This document shows positions 58,101 through 64,000 of a stretch of 64,000 bases of DNA, piece by piece; position 1 is the first letter of the stretch; each line of letters begins with the position of its first letter. This DNA comes from Microstegium vimineum (Eukaryota; Streptophyta; Magnoliopsida; Poales; Poaceae): the NCBI GenBank assembly GCA_022036555.1, contig CM039134.1, forward strand, positions 9,796,818-9,860,817, in the 5' to 3' direction. The translations under genes and the position numbers were made by a program. The notes beneath the pieces are model-generated. The model had not been told where the DNA came from. It searched no databases and saw only the letters and a program-made list of their open reading frames with translations.

Positions 58101-60721
58101 GGATGTCCACTTGGATCGCCATTTGGAGCCGGAGGAGTGCTTGGTTCGTCCTTGGATTGCAAAGGGTACTGTTGCTCGAGCTTATGTTCTTCGGGGCAGC
58201 CAGAGGTTGAAGACAAAGGCAGGAAGGTGAAAGTGAAAATGGGCTCGGGTAAAAGGGACGGTATGGACCCCAGTAACTTTTATAAGCCTGTTCAGGGGCA
58301 TTTTGGGGCTCTGTTTCATACCGTGCAGGAATGTGGAGGCGCCCGCGGTAGATACGCGCGGTGATCGAGGTGGTCTGTAACTGTACGTGCTACGATCGAG
58401 GGATTTTATTATTAAATTGCAGTTCCATACGCGGGGATCGAGGAAACCGTACGCCTATCTCGGGGGTAACGGCTACAGCAACGGCTACAGTGGAGAAAAT
58501 TTCGGCACGTAAAGTTATACGCTCCGAAACTGGGGGGCATGTGTTGACACCGTTTTTCGACACGTGTCAAAATGGGCTGAGACTTGATTGGTCAGCGGCC
58601 GTTCGCCATCGGTATCAGGAGTTAATAATGCCGATAGGAGGGTGCTATGAGTTTTGCCGATGGAAGCTGATGAGTCTTGCCGACCAAATCGGTGAAGTCT
58701 TGCTGAGACTGATTGCCGATGAAGAGTCTTTGCCGTTTGCCGATGAAGCGGCTTTGCCGATTGCCGATAAAGGTTTGTTGTCGATTGCCGATGGAAGATG
58801 GTTGCTGATTGCCGATGAAGAAGATGCTGCCGATTGCCGATCGGAAAAGTATTACTGATGCCGATGGGCGTGATTTAGCACTTGGTAGCAGCAGAAGACT
58901 ACCGGTGGCCAAAGAAGGAAGGTGCAGGGATCTGTCGATGGAAAGTTCCCATCGAGGAGTACAAGGAAACTGGTGTTTTATACCAGTATTATTGTGGTAG
59001 TTTGAGTCCGGCTCTTGCGTGGGTCGTTTATTTTCCTTTAAAATAGGTGTGTTTGTTTAGGAAATAAATATTGTTATCCGGCTCCTGCGCGAGTCAGTTT
59101 CCTTAAAAGTAGGAGTTTGTTTTAGGAAGGATGTGCATCGTGTCATTGTACAACTCTCCATGCGGGAGTATAAATATGAGCCCGAGGGCTATGGAATAAA
59201 TATCAATCCAATTCAAACCAAATCAATTACTTTTATCTTATTTACCTTTCCAGCAATTTACCCTTTCTTATGCATTAGTTATAGCTTTAACAAGTTCTTC
59301 AAGCTTTCGACGGGCTGCATCACCCTGATCTCCGTCAAAATCCTTGTTAGTTCCGTGTGGGAGTACCTCTAGGCTTTGGCAATCCGGGCGCATCGCTGTT
59401 TGCCTCGTCTAGCTCTGCTCTAGTTATCCGTGATCAACCTGAGCCTTGACGTCCGGGCGCATCGTTGTCGTCTCGTTCAGTTTGTCATAGTTATCATCCT
59501 TGTCGATTGATTGGTCAAATCGACTGGCACGCCCTCGACATCGAGCTTTGGATAATAGCCCGAGGTGTTCACAGATTTGACGCTTTTTGTGTCAACACAC
59601 TCTGAAGAGACAACTTTAGCTCGTCCTTTAATTGCACAAGCCATTTAAGACAGCAGTATCTAAATATAAAATTTAGTCCATCCCATGATTGTACATGTTA
59701 AATACGATAGCTCTGTAACATATTAGAGTAGGCTTGCAGGCGGCTGTGAAATCAAAGATGTGAAATTATTCTAATAATAATTAGAGATGTGTAGCTCTAA
59801 TAATTTGTCTTGACCGCTTTTGAATTATTATTTTATGATGGTGAATTTCAGGTTGGAGATTTATAAGTTCCTAAAAGATTATACAAGAGTGAATACCAAA
59901 ATGAATCATACAGAGTCTAGTAGTCATAGCACCTTTACAGGAAACAATTTGCCAGCTAGAAAGGATAATTTCAACAAGAAAAGGCTTCAGATCTGTCTAT
60001 TATCATGAAATTTATATGTATGCAAATTCATACTATCAGGCCTTGTTGTGCCATGATTCCATACTTGGCATTGATAAGCGAAACACTTCAAATTGACAGA
60101 AATTCACAGCAACCCAATTCGGAGCTCTTCGATTAAATATATTACCGCAGCATCCTATCTTCAATTCAGCGACGAAATCAGGCCGAAAATTCAGACAAGG
60201 TGATCAGAAACTCTAACCATCGCAGTTGCGCACCAAATCTAACACCAAGGCTCTTATATTGTGAAAACTACCGAAAAATTCCACAACAATCTAGCCATTT
60301 CGGACCAAATCGACCTCAATCATGGTAATACAACCACCAATTTCTCCTCGAGATCCCCCAACGCGAAACCACGCACATCTCTACCCCCAAAGATTACGCA
60401 CGAGTCGAACAAAGAGTATTCGATTCCAAGTTCAAGGGGGCACGTACACACTTCGACGTCGCTGCTGCAGAACTCGTCGTTGCGGCCGAGGCAGGAGAGG
60501 ATCCCGGAGTTCCAGCTCTCCCGCGGGAGGCCGCCAAAGGCGTGGGCCGACACGGGCTCGCCCATCACGACCGGGACCCCGTCGGCATAGCACTTGGCGG
60601 CCTCCGGAGCCGGAGCCTGCGGGGGCTTCTCATCCGCGGGGGTGTCGGCGGCGGCTGCTGCCGCAGCTGGGATGAGGGGGCTCGACTCGTCCTCGTGGTT
60701 GTTGTTGGCGGCGGCGCCCAT
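46146..60721 (-). CDS. PLAC8/cell number regulator protein, CNR8-like (3 exons, 239 aa)
   Basis: Exons: 60721-60448, 46835-46633, 46388-46146. Exon 1 gives MGAAANNNHEDESSPLIP, an Ala/Pro-rich stretch, YADGVPVVMGEPVS and WNSGILSCLGRNDEFCSSDVEVC. Exon 2 continues LLGTVAPCVLYGSNVERL, CLPYTGLYMLGNSLFGWNCLAPWFS; exon 3 has QCGCC, ATHYLCHPCALCQEGRELRRRVPHPGF and ends MEQTMGRGI. Cys-rich CLG...C..GT.APCV and a C-terminal CHPCALCQEGREL are PLAC8 signatures; such membrane proteins affect organ size or metal transport. The splice phases fit across the 13.6-kb intron 1, which contains element 3 and an LTR-like repeat. The exon 2 donor is GC rather than GT (CTTGAG|GCAAGT). Probably functional, if the long intron is spliced. 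The CNR8 assignment is by recognition, not alignment. Confidence 0.88.
46836..47439. other. 3' part of intron 1 of the CNR8-like gene
   Basis: AT-rich non-coding DNA. I see no repeat or gene here. Confidence 0.5.
47440..49210 (+). repeat. LTR-like repeat (possibly a solo or partial LTR, Copia-like) in intron 1
   Basis: GC-richer than the intron and non-coding. It contains a leader-like stretch (gttaaatagaaggatgaaggggtatcccatcctcatcctcatctcttgcattactc...ccctaggttttccc) like the R/U5 of grass Copia LTRs. Repeated palindromic ttgggcctcaaaacc motifs lie at 47790-47920 and repeated CGTCCGTCGC/GCGTCGGACG words at 48710-49020. I cannot find exact ends, so the class is uncertain. Confidence 0.4.
49396..50451 (+). 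repeat. 5' LTR of element 3 (1056 bp)
   Basis: TG...CA ends with a TGTTGACAC/GTGTCAACA inverted repeat. The U3 part (49480-49720) holds eleven GCCGAT copies. 49857-49980 has two related units around TCCGGCTC(C/T)TGCG, TATAAATA is at 50023-50030, and the U5 part has a duplicated CCGGGCGCATCGCTGT segment. Confidence 0.95.
50023..50030 (+). promoter_or_regulatory. TATA box of element 3 LTR
   Basis: TATAAATA in gcgggagtataaatatgagcccgagg; the same site is at 59169-59176 in the 3' LTR. The box ends the U3 region that carries the GCCGAT cluster. Confidence 0.65.
50459..50476 (+). other. Primer binding site of element 3
   Basis: TGGCACGCTCGGTGGGAC lies seven bases after the LTR end, beginning TGG. 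Different from the sites of elements 1 and 2, so the element is a separate family. tRNA not assigned. Confidence 0.6.
50499..54012 (+). pseudogene. Gag-like ORF of element 3 with one amber stop and a frameshift
   Basis: Starts MTNPRSVIEVSTADLTGHQKQALEQVMEEYKRSYLRSF. From about residue 150 it is very rich in Gln, Pro, Ser and Ala, with imperfect protein repeats (SAGYQLSANTWPM, PAGYQLPAAVWPMQQGVPIANQSASA). TAG at 52464-52466 interrupts it in frame where an earlier repeat has CAG (GIQNGSSANQP against GI*GGPSVNQP). The frame then continues to 53447 with an acidic region, TFDITDADQDG and a zinc-knuckle variant C-X2-H-X4-H-X4-C (CKWHNTNSHSIGDC). The 53431-54012 part, in another frame, has HWRCPFFIYCWEEGIKLPTADDCPEC. 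It would package element RNA. No pol follows. Confidence 0.75.
54013..54681. other. Spacer of element 3 between gag and antisense gene
   Basis: Non-coding. It holds many GCCGAT/ATCGGT copies, for example near 54050, 54120, 54290, 54380, 54413 and 54666. No pol remnants are seen here. Confidence 0.6.
54682..58216 (-). CDS. Antisense gene of element 3: plant mobile domain (PMD) and coiled-coil protein
   Basis: Minus strand. Exon 1 is 58216-58096 (MSSTSGCPEEHKLEQQYP). Exon 2 starts at 57991 (ELYNKIVIPLTGSTFSCLG) and encodes a plant mobile domain: WLKPTKVWKNWYLRVAS, SYFWSDTLNAFLFRHGPVTPTLADVHMLTGLDI, FLNMWLDKFIFCGKAVGPTT, LGDPRWFINMWLHAHM. It continues past a run of 11 Cs at 56840-56850 that shifts the frame (PSFEFYYPSVAARQLAFGQLPIK). 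Later exons: about 56458-56261 and 56181-55500 (Ala/Pro/Ser-rich linker with APKKRRRLRLA, a likely nuclear signal), then 55427-54682, a long coiled coil ending IRLRAIDLIHSLL. The PMD is known from MAIN/MAIL proteins, required for silencing in Arabidopsis, and from transposons. Exon 1/2 phase is imperfect and the C run breaks the frame, so this copy may be inactive. Confidence 0.7.
58277..58284 (-). promoter_or_regulatory. TATA box of the PMD gene
   Basis: The minus strand reads TATAAAAG in gcttataaaagttactgggg, about 60 bp above the ATG at 58216. This would give the antisense gene its own promoter inside element 3, in the same direction as the host CNR8-like gene. Confidence 0.55.
58528..58541 (+). 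other. Polypurine tract of element 3
   Basis: aaactggggggcatg directly precedes the 3' LTR start TGTTGACAC. The G run fits a plus-strand primer. Confidence 0.6.
58542..59597 (+). repeat. 3' LTR of element 3 (1056 bp)
   Basis: Same length as the 5' LTR, eight transitions different. It is followed by the CACTC duplication. It also repeats the GCCGAT-rich U3 region. Confidence 0.95.
59603..60447. other. 5' part of intron 1 of the CNR8-like gene
   Basis: Non-coding and AT-rich. The plus-strand reading frames over exon 1 and nearby are shadows. Confidence 0.5.
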
Positions 60722-61314
60722 GGCGAGAACCGGAGGGAGATGTGGGGGGTCGGAAGCAAGCTACCTAACGCGAGGCGAGGGAAGGGCAAAGGAGACTCGG
60801 CGAGGTGGGATGTCGGTAGCCGGTGGCGTGACGAGCAGCCTAAAATAGGGCGGAGGAAGCGCGTGAGAGGCTGGAGGTGACGGATCAGGGATGATCGCGT
60901 CGTCTTCTTCCTTCGCTGTTAAGGGAGACGCGAGAGGACGACGAGATGGCCAAGGCCTCCGTTACGAATTCGTCTTCTTCTAAGGGAAGCGGATTTTGGA
61001 CCTAGCGATTTGTCTTGCCGGCGGTCGTGCACCAGGCTAATGGGCCCGTGCCATTTGCTCTTTGTGGGAGAGGACTAGCCGCTTTGGCAGGAGGCCCAGC
61101 CCAACTAGGGTTCTCTCCAGTTTCCCACCCTTCCAGCCTTCCAGGTCCTTCGAAGTTCGAAGCATTACTACTCCTCCCTCGCCGTCACGACGATTTCTTT
61201 CTTCCTCACGGCGATCACCGGAACCCTAGCTCCGGCGCCTCTAGGCTCTAGCGATCCTCGGAACTCTAGTTCGTCGTAGTTCTAGCCCCTTCGCCGGATT
61301 AGTCGGTGATTCAG
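60722..61314. promoter_or_regulatory. Shared upstream region of the CNR8-like and TIM14 genes
   Basis: 593 bp separate the two divergent start codons. It is GC-rich with no clear TATA box, and pyrimidine-rich near 61130-61230. A head-to-head arrangement may give coordinated expression, but only the layout is seen. Confidence 0.5.
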
Positions 61315-64000
61315 ATGGTACGCTATACCTCTACACACTCTTCCTCTCCCTTATATTACTCGCGCCCCTCTTTCCTTCGTCTGTTTCTTTTGTTCCTTGC
61401 CTCATTTGCCGACGACCTTGCCCGTATGTTCCTCCCCGTATAGGCGTATGGCCAATGGGTTACGCTACCAACGGCGAGGAGTACGGGGCCCTTCCCACCG
61501 GCCGGTTCTTTAGTTGAGACTTCTAAATGTTTCTTGGAATCACATAGATGCTGTATGGCATTAGTGTCGTTAGAGAACTCCAGCGTGATGCTCTACTCTA
61601 ATAATCTCGGTATAGACTATAGAGTCGTCGTTTTGGGGCTGCATACGTTAAGATTTCGTGAAATTGTGGTGGAATAATGTTCCATCCTTCGGAGGAGTAA
61701 GAAATAAGGATCTCTGGGATTTCATGGTCTATTACTATTAGACTCGAAATTTCCACCTTTTTAAGTATGTATAAGGGGTTGAAATAGTGTTTTACATATG
61801 GTAGGGCAACTTTGTTTAATAAAAAATTGGAACTGTGTCCATAAGTTTGTGTAAGCACATAGTGTGTAAGGCTAAGCACCATAGACCATTGTTTTAATCA
61901 TGAGCATAACAGCATATTGCATGAAGGTTTGTTTATCTTGATCCAGTAAGAATAGAACTGAAGAGGGAAAAAATAGTTTGCACATACTTTGTATTTTGGA
62001 CTCAAGTGTTTGGTAACCCCAGTGTGCTGTTTGCTGGGCAGTTGTACTTCTAATGGGATCAAGCAAGTAAAACTCTCAGAATTCCAATTGCATACAAGCT
62101 AAAGAAAGGTTTTCGCATTCTTATCTTTCTACTGAATTTTGGATGATATGTGCTTCAGTTCATTGGTTGTGCGATATTGCTAAAAAGGCTGGGATATGTA
62201 ATAAGAAAAACTTGTAGATATTGCTATTTATTTGTATCAATTTCTGCAGGCTGCGCCACTTATAGCAGGACTTGCAGTTGCAGCGACTGCTCTTGCTGGT
62301 AGATATAGCATCCAAGCTTGGCAAGCTTATAAGGCAAGGCCAATTGTTCCAAGGATGCGCAAATTCTATGAAGGTGGCTTTCAACCTACGATGAACCGAA
62401 GGGAAGCTGCATTAATCCTTGGTGTCAGGTACACAATTCCTACAACTTACATAATATATGTACCATGGTCGTTCATTGTTTATGTTGCTGTTTACATAAA
62501 ACTTTCATAATCGATATCTTGCCTATGAACACTCAATTATATAGTTCCTTTTGACTTATGTTAAGCTGGCTGTAGCTAATTGTTTGGGGTTTAGAACTAG
62601 CAAGGGATGTGTATAAAGAAAATAAACACAAGAATCTTTCCGGGAACCTGTCTGGCATCTTGTTGTCTGCTGTCTCTGACTTGTTGCCCAAATCCTGGGT
62701 AAAATGCATGTAATAGGTCATTTGACATAACATAAGTACTTCAATGTAAGTTTAACTAAGAATCATCTATTATAAATGTATACAAAAGGATTCTTGATAT
62801 ACACTCTAAACCACAGTACACAGAATCTTTAGCTGCAAGTTACTATTGCATACATAAAATCTGTTTCAGTTATTTTGGTGTGCTTCAATAATTTCCAACT
62901 AGATAACTTACAAAAAAAGGTGAAGGGGATTTCACTCCTATAACAGGGCTTTATTAAAACAAATGCAACAGCTATCATTTGAAGGCTATGAATAGATTCA
63001 GCCACTTAGAATATGTAATGGAGTAGAGGGCTTGATCAGCCACTCTAGAATTAATAACTACTCCCTCTATTTCAAATTATAAGGTGTTTTGACTTTTCTA
63101 GATACATTATTTAACTATGTATCAAGCCAAAATGTCTTATAATGGAGGGAGTACTGTATAACGAGAGGAGCAGGAGTAAAGTAATGGAGCAAACTTGCAG
63201 AGTGAGACAGGATAGGTAGCACCTCAGTGGTATGTGGAGGAGAATATATTTAAGGTTAAGGTCTTTTAACTCTTAATCTAATGCCATATGCAAATAAGAC
63301 AATCCCCCCACATTTTAGAGACCAAATCACATAAATCTTATGACCCCACAGGTACACTGGGATGGAATATATGTAACGCCCCTATATTACCTTAGCTGCC
63401 ACCCCTAATCCCCTAGTCACATTTTATAGATCAAATAGATCCAAGATTGGACATTCCTGTTGTACCAGGTAATTGTCCGAGTATCAAATAGTAGACCTGC
63501 CCCTCTTGCGGCTGGTTTATCACATTTTGGAGACCAGATAACACAGATCCAGGATTGGACATTCACGTCATACCAAGTAATTGTCTGATTATCAAATAGT
63601 AGACCTCCCTCTTGTCGTTGGTTGTAAAGAAAACAAGTGTGCAGTATTGGGAATACATAGCTTTAGAGTAACTACATTGTTGTTATTCCATAAGTTCCAA
63701 TTCCTAAAATAATTAAATGTAGCTCTGAGTCAGTATTCTCTGGCAAATTCAGTCTCTCCTTGAATAGCTTTGTTTGTCCATTTTTTACTTTTTGCAAAAA
63801 ATGATTTCTATGCCTTTTTGTCAATTATGTATGAAAGATTTCAATGTTGAATCAGCTGTCCTTCATGCCAACATATGGAATTAAATCTTCAAAACAATTT
63901 TTCATGCTTAGCTTATAATTTACTGATGTTCTCTGCCTCCATTAAGCGACCTTCTGTTTTCATTGATGTTTCCAGGGAAACTGCCAATGCAGATAAGGTA
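61315..64000 (+). CDS. TIM14/PAM18 J-protein of the mitochondrial import motor (5' part)
   Basis: Exon 1 codes only for ATG (61315-61317, donor GTACGC). Exon 2 (62250-62428) gives AAPLIAGLAVAATALAGRYSIQAWQAYKARPIVPRMRKFYEGGFQPTMNRREAALILGVR. Exon 3 (63976-63997) gives ETANADK and ends in a donor at 63998. The membrane anchor, the RPxVPRMRKFYEGGF linker and the start of the J domain (MNRREAALILGV) are as in plant TIM14, which stimulates mtHsp70 on the matrix side of TIM23. The HPD loop lies beyond the window. Phases join correctly, so it is probably functional. Confidence 0.9.
63059..63155. mobile_element. Short Stowaway-like MITE in TIM14 intron 2
   Basis: Left end actactccctctatttcaaattataagg and right end cttataatggagggagtact are inverted, with TA-type flanks; about 95 bp long. 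It lies between exons 2 and 3 and should not affect splicing. Confidence 0.8.

Larger units (their letters stand above)
49396..59597 (+). mobile_element. Element 3: young non-autonomous gypsy-type LTR retrotransposon with captured PMD gene
   Basis: Two 1056-bp LTRs (49396-50451, 58542-59597) with TGTTGACACC...GTGTCAACA ends, a 5-bp target duplication CACTC (49391-49395 and 59598-59602), PBS and PPT. The plus strand encodes a gag-like protein (50499-54012); no RT, RNase H or integrase is present. The minus strand carries a multi-exon PMD/coiled-coil gene (58216-54682). I counted eight differences between the LTRs, all transitions. At the grass rate often used (1.3e-8 per site per year) that is about 0.3 million years. 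GCCGAT/ATCGGC words fill most of it. It sits in intron 1 of the CNR8-like gene in opposite orientation. Confidence 0.92.

Noticed and set aside
60322..60880. Plus-strand frames over CNR8 exon 1 and promoter
   Set aside because: They are antisense shadows of the exon and GC-rich upstream DNA.

Overview
This is a nuclear segment from a grass, probably a panicoid or Andropogoneae species. It has AT-rich intergenic DNA full of Stowaway-like and other MITEs, a MITE carrying a core typical of sorghum and maize relatives, GC-rich intron-bearing genes, and nested Ty3/gypsy LTR retrotransposons. A run of 100 Ns (41267-41366) shows a scaffolded draft assembly. No functional rRNA or tRNA gene and no CRISPR array is visible. 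Host genes: a THA8-like plastid PPR protein (11361-12132, + strand, one late frameshift); an importin-alpha of the IMPA-9 type (11 exons, 17949-12553, - strand); a small secreted cysteine-rich peptide (20653-20901, +) with two broken relatives; a PLAC8/cell-number-regulator gene resembling CNR8 (60721-46146, -) whose first intron is about 13.6 kb; and a TIM14/PAM18 J-protein gene (61315 to beyond the window, +) sharing an upstream region with the CNR8-like gene. A truncated, frameshifted phenylalanine ammonia-lyase copy lies at 7668-9310. || Mobile elements dominate the rest. Element 1 (1-6214, - strand) is a Tat-like gypsy element with a complete LTR at 4920-6214, a decayed gag-protease region and no pol; next to it is the 3' end of an intron-containing gene on the opposite strand. 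Element 2 (26002-40763, -) is a near-complete Tat-like element with gag, protease, RT, two RNase H domains and integrase, plus a six-exon antisense gene at 29121-32904. Element 3 (49396-59597, +) has two 1056-bp LTRs and a CACTC target duplication, sits inside the CNR8-like intron, encodes gag but no pol, and carries an antisense gene with a plant mobile domain (PMD) and a coiled coil. Near-identical 5' halves of a DUF4371-type hAT element lie in inverted orientation on either side of element 2. || The peptide gene was apparently duplicated locally into copy A at 20.2-21.2 kb, copy B and copy C at 44.7-45.7 kb. Copy B now has its promoter-proximal part at about 23.6-23.9 kb and its 3' part at 42.3-43.0 kb, separated by about 18 kb of nested transposons. 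|| The most unusual signal is that two retrotransposons are each saturated with their own short word on both strands, through LTR, coding, intron and spacer DNA: GCCGAT/ATCGGC in element 3 and TCGA (mostly CTCGAG, TCGAGG) in element 2. I read this as possible binding-site arrays, by analogy with the motif-dependent VANC anti-silencing system of VANDAL transposons, but that is a hypothesis. A second striking signal is a U3 minisatellite in element 1 with six TGACG-type pairs at the exact 12-bp spacing of as-1 enhancers.
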